Shown piece by piece: positions 1 to 11,486 of a DNA stretch of 64,000 nucleotides. Position 1 is the first letter of the stretch. Every line of letters begins with the position of its first letter. Source of the DNA: Locusta migratoria (taxonomy: Eukaryota; Arthropoda; Insecta; Orthoptera; Acrididae); the NCBI GenBank assembly GCA_026315105.1, contig CM048751.1:334086649-334150648 (forward strand), written 5' to 3'. The position numbers and the translations under genes are program-made. Under the pieces are notes generated by a model. The model did no database searches. It saw only the letters and a list, made by a program, of their open reading frames with translations, and was not told the DNA's origin.

Positions 1-390
1 TTACACCTTGACTATCAGTTACCCTCATTGTCTGTATCCTTCCAAATGACAGGACTAATATTACGTTATCACAACATACATGCTTAATATAAAATATCCA
101 CTTGAATAGTCCATTTTTATGCATCACCTAGTTCTGAAAAGTTTATTTTCGAAAACACCTATTATTCACAATAAAGTTTATTTACCTCATTTTTGTTACA
201 AGTATTTAATGTTGCTTGGCTGATTTCTATCTCAGAACATTCTGAAAACCAACATCTCCCTTAGGAACCTGACAAAGAACAATAGTAGGAGAGACAATCG
301 ATTGTTGACTCGCAGCATGTTTTGAGTCATCCATCGACCAACTAAGAACCCCGTCTAAACCGATACAGCAACCTAGTACTTTTAAAATAA
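1..390. other. AT-rich spacer, no gene seen
   Basis: No reading frame, RNA gene or recognisable repeat stands out. Composition is AT-rich like most spacers here. Confidence 0.5.
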
Positions 391-479
391 GGCACACGGT
401 ACGACCGTGTGGCTTATGGCGTGATGCTACGAACTGGGGGCCGTTCCCGCCTGAGATTCGAGTCCTCCCTTGGGCGTGG

Positions 480-516
<37 letters not shown>

Positions 517-600
517 GTGCTTAGTGAAAGTTATTTCGTAATTCTAGGGACTGATGACAATAGCAATTCCATTCAATAGGTTTACAAACATTTGAACAAA
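391..600 (+). repeat. tRNA-derived SINE, diverged copy
   Basis: A degenerate tRNA head with a B-box-like GATTCGAGTCC near 456 is followed by the GGGCGTGGATGTGT junction and the shared SINE tail (GGGACTGATGAC, then ACAAACATTTGAAC). The junction has expanded into a TG microsatellite. No target duplication was identified. Same family as the copies at 4.5, 49.0 and 61.2 kb. Confidence 0.75.
481..514. repeat. (TG)n microsatellite
   Basis: About 17 uninterrupted TG units inside the SINE. The SINE body itself has short TGTGTG stretches at this point, a likely seed for the expansion. Confidence 0.95.
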
Positions 601-770
601 TGTGAGCATGTTTCTCAGAGTTTTTCAGATGATGCAATCCACCCTACAAAACTTCTTCACATATTTGTTACTCAGTAACTAAATTATTGAAGGATTTGAA
701 GTAGATTATGTAACCTGATATATCACACTAGTCTCATTGTAGACCATACGTTAGTGAATAAACCTGCCGC

Positions 771-3215
771 TTAAGGGGAGATGGAAAGCAATTTTTATCC
801 CTATTCTGCCAATGCTATTTTACCCTTTGAATAGGTACAATTTTCAAAGGAACTATAAGTGATAAAACAACGAAATTTTTACTGCATATATATAACATAT
901 ATGACTCAATTTATAAGTAAAATGAACATAATAACTCTAATGGTTTTGAAGATTTTTTTAAATCCTTTTACCAGTAAAATTTAACTATTTTAGTACATTA
1001 ATTATTATAAAACAGGTGATAATTGTTTTGGGGTTTTCAATTTATTTGTAATATTTTATTACCATCTTCAGTACAAAAAGACCAAATTTCGTCTTTCTAA
1101 CCCCATTAGTTTATCAACCTGAAAGTAAAACAATGTAGTTTTGAGAAAAATCAATTTAAAGTTTAATATTGCATTTCTAGTACAGTTATTGATGAGAATT
1201 ACTTACCACTAATATTTTCCTGCACCATATTGAGCATAATCTGAATGATACGGATCTTCTTCTCTTCTCTTGGTCCCTCTTCTTTTCTGTCTTGCTTCTT
1301 TTGTGCATTTTAAATTAACAACATCGGCTTTGCGGATTCTCTCTTTATGTATTTGCACCATGGATTTTGCAGTATTTCCACTAGATTGTATGCCTAATTC
1401 CAAAAATCAAATTTTCTAGTTACACCTTTATTGAACCATAAAATAGCGTCATAAACACCAAATTTGAGGGTTGTGATCTGAGCAAATACAGTTTTTGGAA
1501 AACGGGTCAAAATGACAGAATTTACACATTCATTTAAATTTTGGGTTTTCCCATGCAGACATTTCTTCAACGAGGTATCTTTACAAAGGTCTCTAAATAT
1601 AGGTTTAATTTCATTCATTACTGCTGCAGGTAAAGAATGTTTGTGGTCATATGTGTGACTTCTCCTGTACTTTCACCAAGTATCAGGACCATTTGGGCAA
1701 AGAGAGTCCACAGGATTTTCATTTGTGGATAGCTTTTGGAAATAGATAGTCCATACAGCTTTTTTCATGTTTTCTCAATTCTCTACATTTCGTCTTATGA
1801 CCAAGCCATAATAATTCTGTAATCTGTCTATTATATCATTTGCCAGGCGACTTTTGCCACCTATCTTCTTACCATCTTTCAATACTATTTTTTACTTTTC
1901 CTTTAATAACCTTCTTGACCTGGACCCCATTCTCTTCTGGACATGTCCAATGCACTCTAATTTAGAAAATGTGACATTAGGTCCATATGGTTGTTCTGCA
2001 GATACCCGGTCATAAGCCTTGCTTTCAGCATCCTCTGTCACTGAGCGATTAAAAATCCTGAGAACTCCTGCTACTTCCATTCCACCACATGGACCAGTAT
2101 AATTCATATGACAGTAATGTTCATCGAGTTTCTCAGTTCCACTGCCACAAATCTGACAGTACTTGCTTAGAATCTCTACATCAATTACCTTGCCAGGATC
2201 AAATGATGTAGCTGTCACAACACCATTTAGTGAAGGGTGGCCAGGTTTCTGCCAGCTGCCATCGAAACATACGCAAATATCACTACTTTCACTGTCACCA
2301 CTTTCCTTGAGTGCTTATTTATCTGCTTCCTTGATTGAATTGTAACAACCTTCAGCAACAGCACTATAAGTCTTAAATTTTGCAGGAGGATTTGGAATGT
2401 CACGTAATGCACATAATAGTCTGCCTGCCTCCATTCCATAGACCATAAACTAACCGGATGTTGTTTCCATACAATTTATTATTTGTTATTTTTGATGTCA
2501 TTGTTGTAGCGACTGCACCACATTTTGTACAACTTAACGTCAGGTTTGACACAATCCCTTTACGAAGACACTGATTCTCACCTAAAGATACGTCACCACC
2601 ACATATTCTACAGACAGTGTTTCTGGAAATTAAATCACAGAGCATACTAAGATTCACCACAATATTTCCAAATGAATGTCAATTTCCACAAGCTGACTGG
2701 GAGGAAATGCCTTGAAGACACTGCGGTTTATTTCTTGATGTGCTGATTTTCTTTATGTCTAACATTCTCGGCTACTTTGACCCACTAACCTCATTTATCT
2801 TTATGCATTTGTTTCCTCTGAATTTTAATTTAGGCGAGAAATTCTTTACTCGCTGCATTTTTATGAAACCACGCGGGACACACAACAAACTTCACCAAGT
2901 TCAACCAATAACGTTCAAAACAATAACGAATACGATCGGAACAAAACATATCGGTAGTAGATACAGGGTAGGAAACATTAAAGGGATACAAACGATAGAA
3001 GCATGAAATAATATACAAGAAAGAATGCTGTGTGCATTTTCTCCGCATGGCGCAAAACGGAAGGCGTGGCCAGATTGCACAGAGCGTCAGAAAAACCATC
3101 ATAACTCACGAAAAAATTATGGGATTAATATAGAACAAAAACTGTTTCACGCAGGAAATACGCTAAAATCTAAAAATCGAATTTATGAGCCCAGTTGCCT
3201 TCCGTCTCCCCTTAA
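771..3215 (-). mobile_element. TTAA-flanked DNA transposon with decayed transposase
   Basis: Inverted ends GGGGAGATGGAAAGCAA (from 775) and its counterpart TTCCGTCTCCCC (ending 3211) match at about 14 of 17 positions. Each is directly flanked by TTAA (771-774 and 3212-3215). The interior holds a broken transposase on the minus strand. A TTAA target fits the Kolobok or piggyBac superfamilies, while the protein resembles what is usually annotated as a Mutator-like transposase domain, so the superfamily is left open. Element length is about 2.4 kb. Confidence 0.75.
1209..2858 (-). pseudogene. Transposase pseudogene, insect 'Mutator-like transposase domain' type
   Basis: Read right to left, fragments in shifting frames form one protein. 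A possible start at 2858 is followed by a Cys-rich segment (CRICGG near 2600, CTKCG near 2520), then CVCFDGSWQKPGH near 2270, which carries the probable first catalytic Asp. Next come a second Cys/His cluster (CQICGSG, about 2150), a GGMEVAG block (about 2080), KLECIGHVQKRMG (about 1940), LHGKTQNLNE (about 1540) and a basic C-terminus ending at the stop at 1209. Several frameshifts and stops, including a stop after EADK near 2320, break the frame, so it cannot give a full protein. From family knowledge it would cut and paste the enclosing element in the nucleus. The order of conserved blocks makes the family call firm; the superfamily name is less certain. Confidence 0.8.
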
Positions 3216-3299
3216 GGAGAGTTGTACCGCCCAAAATGACAAAGTCTCACCTTTTTACTAGAACTGTGCGTTTCGTAAGTCATCTACACTAGCGGTACT

Positions 3300-3655
3300 T
3301 CGTAGGAAACTCTTCGAACCGTCATTTTGTTTCTGTTTCACAACAACAGTTACCCGCTAACCGTGTTTTATGTACCGTGTTTGCTGGATGTTCAGTCTTT
3401 GGACTTGAAATTTTTGATGCTGTTCTTACTATTAATGGTGGCTGTTCTGAAAAACTCGAGATTCTGGACCATCATGGAATTCATAAAGATTACAACACCA
3501 CTTAAAGTGTGTCAAATTTGGAACAACTGCGAATTATGAAGTCAGAGATTGCAACAAACAATATGTCAAAAGAAGCTAGACGCAGGAGGAGGAGGGCAGC
3601 AGTGGGTGAGGAAGATGAAGTAGGAGATGAGGGCTACCATCAAGGAGGATTCAAA
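3300..3655 (+). pseudogene. C-terminal fragment of a second, related transposase
   Basis: Plus-strand translation gives TVFAG, then GLEIFDAVLTINGG near 3400, then KEARRRRRR near 3580 and an acidic tail. The spacing parallels the C-terminal part of the pseudogene at 1209-1618 (TVFAQ, FGVYDAILWFNKG, KEARQKRR). At least one in-frame stop lies near 3505. Orientation is opposite to the first copy and it lies only about 90 bases outside that element's right end. The rest of the gene is absent, so this is the remnant of a separate older element. Confidence 0.6.
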
Positions 3656-4505
3656 CATATTTTTATGTATCAGTTGACTGTATATTAAAAATTTTTCTTT
3701 AAACGCAATTTTCCCAATTTGACATTTTTCTGTATAATGCTACCTTTTCTCATAAACATCTGAATATACATCAATGAATTATTTCGTAAAATGTCTTCCA
3801 CTCCATCAGGCCGTATGGTACAGCAACAAATAAAATATAACTTCTAATAAAACTCATTCTTGGTTGAGAAGATTTATTTTATTTAGAGCGTTTCGACGTT
3901 TATGGGCATCATCAGAATCGTATATTAACGTTTTACATCGCCCAAATGTGAAAGTTTCGCGTTAGAGCTTGGCAGTGTTAGCATTTAAACGTAGCTCTGG
4001 CGGTACATGCAGTGGCGGCGACAATGTATTACCACATTTCCTGACAGGGTTAAATGTATTAATGTGCGACTATTTCTGTGCTGTCGTGACTCTTGCTGCA
4101 ATCTGATTTCAGATTTTTACGAGTGCCATGCACCATTGCTACGTTTAGATGCTGACACTGCCAGGCTTTGACGCGAAATCCTTTCACATCTGACCGATGT
4201 AAAACATTAATGTAAGATTCTGACGATGAACCAAAGACGCGGAAATAGTTAAAACTGAAGAAATTCAAATTGTGAAAATTTACACGAAACATTACTATAT
4301 CATTAGAAAAAAGTCATACCATTTTTCCTGCTGTTGTTTAAAAGTGGTTGTAGAGCAATTCAGTCACAATACAGGCGAGAACATGTGATAAAAATAACAC
4401 ATTTGTATACTCAACAGTTCCTGAGAAAACGGGGCATTTAAATAGCCAATGTAACATTGTCGAGATAGGGCGTTACTACACCCCTTAAATAACTTTATGC
4501 TTAAC
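3656..4505. other. Spacer without recognisable gene
   Basis: Moderately AT-rich. The short frames present have no recognisable motif and stop codons are frequent. GTTTCGACGTTTATGGGC near 3890 looks like a dispersed-repeat boundary, but I cannot assign it. Confidence 0.4.
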
Positions 4506-4516
4506 AAGGAAGGATA

Positions 4517-4720
4517 AAATGTTCAAATGTTTGTAAATCTATCGGACCAAACTGCGTGATCATCAGTACGTACCTTACAAACTACTTAAACTAAGGTAAA
4601 CTAGTCTAAGGACAAACATACACACACCCATGCCCCAGGTAGGACTCGAACTTCCGACGGCGAGCAACCGCGCGCTCCGCAGCGAGGCGCCTGAGACCGC
4701 TCGGCTACTCCACCGCGGCA
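4517..4720 (-). repeat. tRNA-derived SINE with 11-bp target duplication
   Basis: The tail (GTTCAAATGTTTGTAAATC) lies at the left and the tRNA head at the right (CGGCTACTCCACCGCGGC), with a B-box (ACTCGAACTTCC in plus sense) near 4650. Flanks AAGGAAGGATA (4506-4516) and AAGGACGGATA (4721-4731) match at 10 of 11 positions. Confidence 0.9.
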
Positions 4721-4873
4721 AAGGACGGATAACTACAGTTGAAGTGACCTGTTCAAAAGGTAGAAGTGGCCTCAGTAATGAACTTACGATAAAAGAATTC
4801 CTTTGAACTACAGTTAACACACGTCACGGAGGTTAATGCCAGCGAAATATGTTGGAAATGAATTTACGATTGC

Positions 4874-5064
4874 TCAAAACGTTCAAACGTTTGTAAATCT
4901 ATCGGATCAAACTGCGTGGTCATCAGTCCGTAGCTTACTAACTACTTAAACCTAGGTACACTAACCTAAGGACAACACACACACACCCATGCCTCGCCTC
5001 CACGGCGAGCAACCACGCGCTCCGCAGCGAGACGCTTTAGACCGCGCGGCTACTCCACCGCGGC
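4874..5064 (-). repeat. tRNA-derived SINE with 10-bp target duplication
   Basis: Same subfamily and orientation as the copy 350 bases upstream, with a short deletion around the B-box. TTACGATTGC flanks it on both sides (4864-4873 and 5065-5074). Confidence 0.9.
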
Positions 5065-5074
5065 TTACGATTGC

Positions 5075-5733
5075 CCCCACCAGCGAACGCACCGACTGTC
5101 AGTTTGCACAAATCGTAATCGTCTGTGCACATCAATGAAAAAATTGTTCTGGCTAACTTCCAACGTTGTACCTGCCATTACAGTGATACCGATCTCTGGC
5201 TGTCACAGGTCGAGCTACGCACTTGTGTATGTTACGCGATGTTCCGCTAGTCACCAGTCCATTAAAGCCTCCTGATCTGCTGCAGACGCTAATGACGCCG
5301 CTGTTGACACCGCCGCTCGTTAGGTCGTCCGATTAGTGGACTCTGGCCGTCAGCTCGACACTGACTGCTGGTCTCTGTCACCCACTGAGCGAACGATGTT
5401 TCCGTCACTGACCTACGCACACGAGCAGCAAATTAAACCTGCTGTATCAGAACACGGAAAACGCCTGTCGGTTTCATCACACAGCATGAATCAACGCTCG
5501 GCACTTCGGTGAAACTAAAGCCGTGTCCTACGTGAGCGACAAAAGCGAGCGACAGCGCGTGACAGCTTCAAGCGACAAATCACGCGACAACGAGCGACGT
5601 TTGAGATTCAAACCTGCTTGTATGTTGTGGTTGTCGCACGCGCTACAACGTGTCGAGCTGGTTGAGAATCATCTATTTGTTGGGGTTACAAAAGATGTCG
5701 GGAGAATTCTGCGAGCTAATAACCCCGGAAGTA
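5075..5733. other. Spacer with GCGACA-rich segment
   Basis: No gene recognised. Around 5529-5605 the sequence repeats GAGCGACA/GCGACAA-like words. A related block in inverted sense lies at about 8004-8072; both contain CTACGTGAGCGACA in one orientation. This may be the end of an unidentified DNA element. Confidence 0.4.
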
Positions 5734-6367
5734 CCGGGTGATCAAAAAGTCAGTATAAATTCGACAACATAATAAATCACGGAATAATGTAGATAGAGAG
5801 ATAAAAATTGAGGCAAATGCTTGGAAAGACATAGGGTTTTATTAGAACCGAAACCAAAGTTTATAAAAACTGTGGAGTAAAATCATTAGGGTCGCAGCAG
5901 ATGACAAGCTCTTACTATTAAAATCCTTCTAGTTCACAGCTTTTACCCTCGATTAATCTGGTGTTAAATGTTTCGGTAACAGTATATGCACCTGTGCTGT
6001 AAAGCAGTTGTTTAAACAAGAATAGCATTCAAGTGAATCGTCCGATCGGAACTGATAGTGTCTCGCCATAACTCCGGACATGCTTTACCCTGCTGTTCGC
6101 AACATTATTCCTTGACTACGACTATTGTTGAGGAATCGTGGTGAACATATTGAGCATTTCCTGTAAAGAACATCATCTCTGCTTTGTCTTAATTTGTTAC
6201 GCTAATTATTGTTGTTTTGATGAGATGAAGCGCCATCTGTCGGACATTTTTTGAACTTCTTGTACCGCATGTTATTCCAAGCATGTGTGTCAAGTTTTAC
6301 CTCTATATCTACATTATTCCGTGATTTATCAAGTTTTCAAATATTTACTGAGTTTTTGATCTCCCTG
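5734..6367. mobile_element. TA-flanked MITE, Tc1/mariner-type ends
   Basis: The left end CCGGGTGATCAAAAAGTCAG and the right end ACTGAGTTTTTGATCTCCCT plus G are inverted copies. A second shared block, AAATCACGGAATAATGTAGA, recurs inverted near 6310-6335, so the inverted ends reach about 70 bp. TA flanks both sides (5732-5733 and 6368-6369). No transposase frame is present in the 634 bp. Confidence 0.85.
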
Positions 6368-6671
6368 TATATTAAACTGCACCTGTTTCGGAAATAACAG
6401 AATATAAAATTGAAGTTATACATATAGTAAGGACGTTTTTGATTTGGATAAGAGGGGTCCCAAAAGAACTATCTCGTCGAAAAACACGTTTCTGAGTCAA
6501 GTATCTTGGAACACTGTTTCTTTAGGAGTTTAATATGCTTGGTACAGTGGGATATGTGTGTTTGCAATTAACTATATTCGTAAAAACTTTTAAACATTAT
6601 TTGCGGTGCTATGTAAAGAGACTATATAAAAGTTTTGCACAAAGAAAAGTTGAAATGGTTGTAGTTTCTGG

Positions 6672-6763
6672 AATTAAAATATAATACGGAACGGGAATCG
6701 AACCAGCGACCGCAAAACTTACAATTAGTTCCCGAGTATGCTACACCTGTACTACGCGAACTG
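6672..6763 (-). repeat. tRNA-like sequence (tRNA-derived SINE head or pseudogene)
   Basis: On the minus strand an A-box-like TAGTACAGGTGTAGCAT and a B-box GGTTCGATTCC lie about 40 bases apart, the spacing of a tRNA. The arms do not pair into a clean cloverleaf and no CCA is visible. A decayed tRNA-derived sequence is more likely than a working tRNA gene. Confidence 0.5.
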
Positions 6764-7010
6764 TTGACATAGCAGAGCAGAATCATATGACTTCCAATAA
6801 GACTCATTTCCTACTTATTCAGTTGTTGATGGTCTGCAGTCACAAAAGAAAACCACATTGACGACATAGACGAAAGTATCTATACTCGTCGTTTTATTTT
6901 CGAAGAATTTGGCTGATGATCTTCATATTATATTTTTGTTTTTTGATATATGTTTGAAATAGTATACGAATATTCGTCACTTTCTAATACACAGCACTCT
7001 CTTTACGCCT

Positions 7011-7883
7011 TCTATCTAATTTATAGAGTGTGCGTGTGTTTGTACGTGTTGCATACAAAACTACAGTTTTGATCCAATCTTTATGAAATTTTGTACACGT
7101 AAGCTTCAATCCATGAGGACGGTCGCCGTAAGTGTAAGAATCACATATGATTTATAGTTCACGAGATATGACGTCGTAAACAATGATTTGCGCGAAAAAC
7201 TGCTGCATTTTGCGACAATGCTGCTAATTTCTGCTAAACCATTGGACCGATTTCAACCAAATTTGGTACACACATTCCTTACCTTGAGGTAATAATTGCT
7301 GCATGGTTAAGAATCACATACGGCTCATAGTTCAAAAGATATTACGTCATAACCAATAGAAATCGCACAAAATGCCATATAATGCGGCGAGATTTTAGAA
7401 ATACACTGTATGAGAATGACAGTACTTAGCGACTTGCAACAAATTTTAAGCATAATTTCAAACCTTTATTAAACTTTTTCTGGCTGGCAACCATAGTAAA
7501 ATGATGAAAGGAAAAAAGTTTCTCGCTTACTACTTTTTCGTTGTTTATGGAGTAAAATTACGGCATTTGGTATGTTACAATTTATAATTTGAACACTACA
7601 AATTGTAGCCGCAGGAAATTTTACAGATAGTATACACGGATATAGTTGAGTGTACCACCTAAATTGGATCACAGTACCACACGTAGTTCATGAGATATGA
7701 GCATATAAACAGTAACTTTCATGGAAAACCGCCCCATCACGCACGAAGTTTTTATCTACTACTTTCTTACGACTAATTGTGTTCCCAAGGGATTTTACAG
7801 ACATACAGCCCTTATACAACTGAATATATAACTGAAATATATAAAATAAATAAATACCCGGACAACGCCGGGTTTTCAGCTAG
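7011..7883 (+). mobile_element. Non-autonomous Helitron with canonical 3' end
   Basis: The 3' end shows a hairpin, ACCCGG (7856-7861) pairing with CCGGGT (7868-7873), then ten bases ending in CTAG with T following. This is the Helitron signature. The 5' end starts with TC in TCTATCTAATTTATAGAGTG, typical of insect Helitrons, although the preceding base is T rather than A. The body contains repeated modules of about 170 bp around a TGACGTC-like core and the phrase CCGATTTCAACCAAATTTGG. No Rep/helicase frame is present, so movement would need proteins made elsewhere. Confidence 0.8.
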
Positions 7884-8074
7884 TATTTCCTAAAGTAAAT
7901 AAACTTTATTGCTTTCTTCAGGATCTATCATTATTCTACGGTTTATTCTTGCCAGATTTTAGAAACAGTTTACTGGTTCTAGCGATCATCTTGTATTGAG
8001 AATGTCGCCCCTTGTAGCTGCAAGGTCGCATCGCTAAATGTCGCACTCTCTCGCTCGGTTCTGTCGCTCACGTA
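7884..8074. other. Short spacer before SINE
   Basis: Contains the inverted counterpart of the GCGACA-rich block at 5.53 kb (see 8004-8072). No gene. Confidence 0.4.
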
Positions 8075-8272
8075 GCCGCGGCGGATCGGCCGAGTGCATT
8101 GAGGCGCTGTGCAACGATGCGCGAGGCCGTTACCAGTCGGGGGTTCGAATCCCCCCTCGGGCATGGATGTTTGTATCGTCTTTAGTATAAGTTAGTTCAT
8201 AAGTAGTTTGTACGTTTAGTGACTGATGACCCCACAGTTAAGTCCCATAAGCTTCACAAACATTTGAACATT
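8075..8272 (+). repeat. tRNA-derived SINE
   Basis: The head GGATCGGCCGAGTGCATTGA and the B-box GGTTCGAATCC are followed by CTCGGGCATGGATGTTTGT, the tail GACTGATGACCCCACAGTTA, and a short A/T end near 8272. A clear target duplication was not found. Confidence 0.9.
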
Positions 8273-8339
8273 TTTTGAGAGCCGTATAAACACCGTCAGA
8301 GCATAAAAGCATACACATATTTGCGTTCCAAATATTCAT

Positions 8340-8590
8340 TTCACCCGCGGTCTGTTAACGGAGCAGTGTAACACACTGCATTTGCATTCTGGAGGACAGC
8401 GGTTCAAACGCGCCGTCAGACATCCAGCTCTAGGTTTTCTGTAATTTCACTAACTCTCCAGGCAAATGGCGCAATGGTTCCTTTGGAAGGGCACCGCTGA
8501 ATTCTTCCCCATCCTTTCTCTAAGTCCGAGCGCGATCTTCGTCTCTAATGACGACGTTGTCAATGGGACGTTAACCCTAACCTTCTTTTT
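8340..8590 (+). repeat. Second SINE family, tRNA head plus conserved body
   Basis: A tRNA-like head (B-box GGTTCAAACGCG near 8401) leads into TCTAGGTTTTCTGTAATTTC, then CCAGGCAAATGGCGCAATGG and GGAAGGGCACCGC. I recognise this body order as a SINE widespread in insects and distinct from the common SINE of this window. The copy is diverged. Confidence 0.65.
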
Positions 8591-8887
8591 TCCTTCGTTA
8601 TTGGACAGTGGAAGTGTGACGATGAGAAGAAAAGGAACATTCACAATTTTTTTAAAATTGATGTATCTAAAAGTAAAAAAGTAAAATACAATTGTGTCCA
8701 AAGCTGAAGAAACAAACAGAAATTTTGTAAGGTGGCGTTTATTATGCTACAAAAGCGTATAACAGTTGCTGGTAAAACAGGAAATGGATGACTTAGACAT
8801 GAAGCACTATGCCACATGAGGTGATATTTTGTAAAAAAATAGAGTTTCAGATCTTAAGATGACAATAAAGATTGTCGAAATCGGTAA
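8591..8887. other. Spacer, no gene seen
   Basis: AT-rich sequence between the SINE and the next Helitron copy. No motif recognised. Confidence 0.4.
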
Positions 8888-9650
8888 TCTTTATATATAA
8901 AGCAGAGTGTCTCTATGTTTGTGTGTATGTATTGTATATAAATCTACAGTTTTGGTCCAATACTCATGAAATTTTGCCCACATAGGCTTCAATCTATCGG
9001 AACGGCCACTCTACATGTAAGGATCACGTACAACACCTAGTTCATGAGATATGACGTTATAAACAGTGAGATGCGGCAAAAACTGCTGCATTACGCGACA
9101 ATGTTACAGTTCACTTCTAAACCAAAGGGCTGATTTCAACCAAATATAGTACACATATTCCTTACCCTGTAGTACTAATTCTGTAATGATATGAACCACA
9201 TGCGACACATGGTTCAGGACGTATAACGTCATAAACAATAGGAGTTGCAAGACCCTGCCACATAATCTGACGAGACTTAATGAGTAGATTAACGTCAAGG
9301 AGATTACTTAGCGACTTCCAACAAACTGTAAACATAATTTCGACCGTTTATTTAATTATTTCTCGCTGACATCCATAGAAAAATTATGAAAAACGTTTCT
9401 CGCTTACTCCTTTTCCGCTGTTCATGTACTAAAACTGAGAATAGCTGAATGTACCTTCGAAACTGTATCACAGTACGACACATAGTTCATGACATAAGAG
9501 GACATAAATAGAAACTTTCATGGAAAACCGTCCCGTCACGCGCAAGTGTTTTAATCTGTTACTTCTTTACTACTAATTGTAATCGCAACAGATTTTACAC
9601 TCATACAGCACTTATACGAATGAATATATACGTGAAAAATTATACATTTG
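8888..9650 (+). mobile_element. Second Helitron copy, 3' end missing
   Basis: Starts with A|TC in TCTTTATATATAAAGCAGAG, a textbook Helitron 5' context. It is colinear with the element at 7011-7883 through the ACAGTTTTGGTCCAAT and GATTTCAACCAAAT modules and up to CACTTATACGAATGAATATA near 9610. The hairpin and CTRR end are absent, and an RTE copy begins about 40 bases downstream. Confidence 0.75.
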
Positions 9651-9690
9651 TAAACCATATAACTCAATAAATAAGAGAGCATACGAATTT

Positions 9691-10715
9691 GACAATGTCG
9701 ACTGGAATACACTCTTCCAAATTCTGAAGGTATCAGTGGTAAAATATAGGGAGTGAAGAGTTATATTCAACCTATACAAAACCAGACAGCGGTTATTAGA
9801 GTCGAAGGGCAAGAAAGGGACGCAGAGGTTGGGAAGAGAGTAAGACAGGGTTGTAGCCTTTCCCCAATGTTGTTCAATCTGTACAATGAGCAGGCAGTGA
9901 AGGAATGGAAGGAGAAATTTGGAGAGGGCATTAATGTGCAGGGAGAAGAAATAAAAACATTGCGGTTTTCTGATGACGTAGTAATTCTGTCGGAGACCGC
10001 AAAATATCTGGAAGAGCAATTGAATGGGATGGACAATGTTTTGAAAGGAAGATATAATATGAACATTAACAAGAGTAAAACGAAGGTAATGGAATGTAAT
10101 GTCACAAAATCAGGCAATGCTGAAGGAATTACATTAGGTAATGAGTCAATAAAATATTAGATGAATTTTGTTTTTTGGGTAGCAAGATAACTTCTCATGG
10201 CCGTAGTAAAGAAGATATAAAATGCAGAATGGCTATGGGGAGAAAAGCGTTTCAAAAGAAGCGAAACTTGTTAACATCCAATATTAATGTAAAAGTTAGG
10301 AAGACCTTTCTGAAAGCATTTGTCTGGAGTGGAGCATTGTATGGGAGTGAAACGTGGACGATAAGGAGTTCAGACAAAAATATGATAGAAGCTTCTGAAA
10401 TGTGGTACTCTAGACGAATGATGAAAATTAGATGGGAGGTGCTTAACCGAATGGGGGAGAAAAGGAGTTTCTGGCATATACTGACAAAGAGAAGATTGGT
10501 TGGACACATTCTGAGACATCAAGGAATTGTCAACTTAGCATTAGAAGAAGCGTTTGGGGTAAAAATCGTAGGAGACCGAGGGTCGAATATAGTAAGCAGA
10601 TTCAAAAAGATGTAGACTGCCGAACGTATTCTCAGATGAAGAGACTTGCACAGGACAGGGTAGCGGGGAGAGCTTCATCAAACCAGTCTGCGGACTGAAG
10701 ACCACAACAACAATA
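9691..10715 (+). mobile_element. 5'-truncated RTE-like LINE with target duplication
   Basis: Plus-strand frames encode the later part of a non-LTR reverse transcriptase: DNVDWNTLFQIL, VRQGCSLSPMLFNLY, LRFSDDVVILS (the catalytic F-x-D-D block carries Ser-Asp-Asp), SKTKVMECN, ALYGSETWTIRSSD and HILRHQGIVN. The 3' end runs through CAAACCAGTCTGCGGACTGA into a CAACAACAA tail. ACGAATTT flanks the copy (9683-9690 and 10716-10723). Frameshifts near 9760 and 10160 inactivate it. RTE assignment is from the overall motif set and the tail; it is family knowledge, not a search result. Confidence 0.85.
9753..10615 (+). pseudogene. Reverse transcriptase C-terminal half, two frames
   Basis: Two consecutive frames, 9753-10160 (135 residues) and 10175-10615 (146 residues), hold RT blocks 4-7 and the thumb/C-terminal region. 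The first carries VRQGCSLSPM and SDD; the second carries SETWTI and the WYSRRMMKIRW block. A stop and frame change near 10158-10170 separates them. The endonuclease and palm N-terminus are missing, so no active protein is possible. Confidence 0.85.
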
Positions 10716-10879
10716 ACGAATTTTATATGTCATTTGTATTTTGATTGCTATCTTTCTTTGTTTGTCTACTACACTTATAATTCTGTACATTGACATAGAA
10801 AGACGCACCACGCGTCATTATCCTTAGTTTCCCAGAATATATCAATTTCTGATCGATGGAGTCAAACATTATCGTACAT

Positions 10880-11062
10880 CGCAGCGCGGGAAATGGCGCG
10901 TGGTGGAGTGACAGAGCGCGAGGCCGCTCCCCGTCGGGGGTTCGAATCCTCAGTCGGGCATGGATGTTTGTGCTGTCTTCAGTATACGTTAGTTTATAAG
11001 CAGTTTGTATGTTCAGAGACATGGCCCCACAGTTAAGTCCCATAAGCTTAACAAACTCGTGA
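10880..11062 (+). repeat. tRNA-derived SINE, diverged
   Basis: The B-box GGTTCGAATCC near 10940 is followed by CAGTCGGGCATGGATGTTTG and the tail GTTAAGTCCCATAAGCTTAA. The head is degenerate. Confidence 0.85.
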
Positions 11063-11486
11063 ATTCGACACGGTGCGGCAGAGACGGTTTGTTGTACATT
11101 ACAAAATATCTGAGGAACTTTAATTGTTAGACATGATTTTCTGCATTAGTCAAAGGTACCTTTAAACTTTCTCTTACTTTTACGCAAATTATTTTTTTTC
11201 TTTTAACAAAGAATGAAATGACTAACTTTTTGATACCTCGCTCGTCTTTATAGTGGCTGCTCTTCCCGAAATGACCAAATTTAGTACCTAATTCAAGGAA
11301 AGATATTACACATTGATATTACTATTAACAATCAAAATAGCTACGCGTTGAGGCGATGAATGTTTTTTGTTTCCTAAAACGATATCCTACCGTCTTCTCC
11401 AAGTGGCCTAAATTTAGTACTGTTTTCTAAGGTAAACCTTTTGTACATTTGTTTACGGCGATTGTCGACAGCAATAAACTTGAGGA

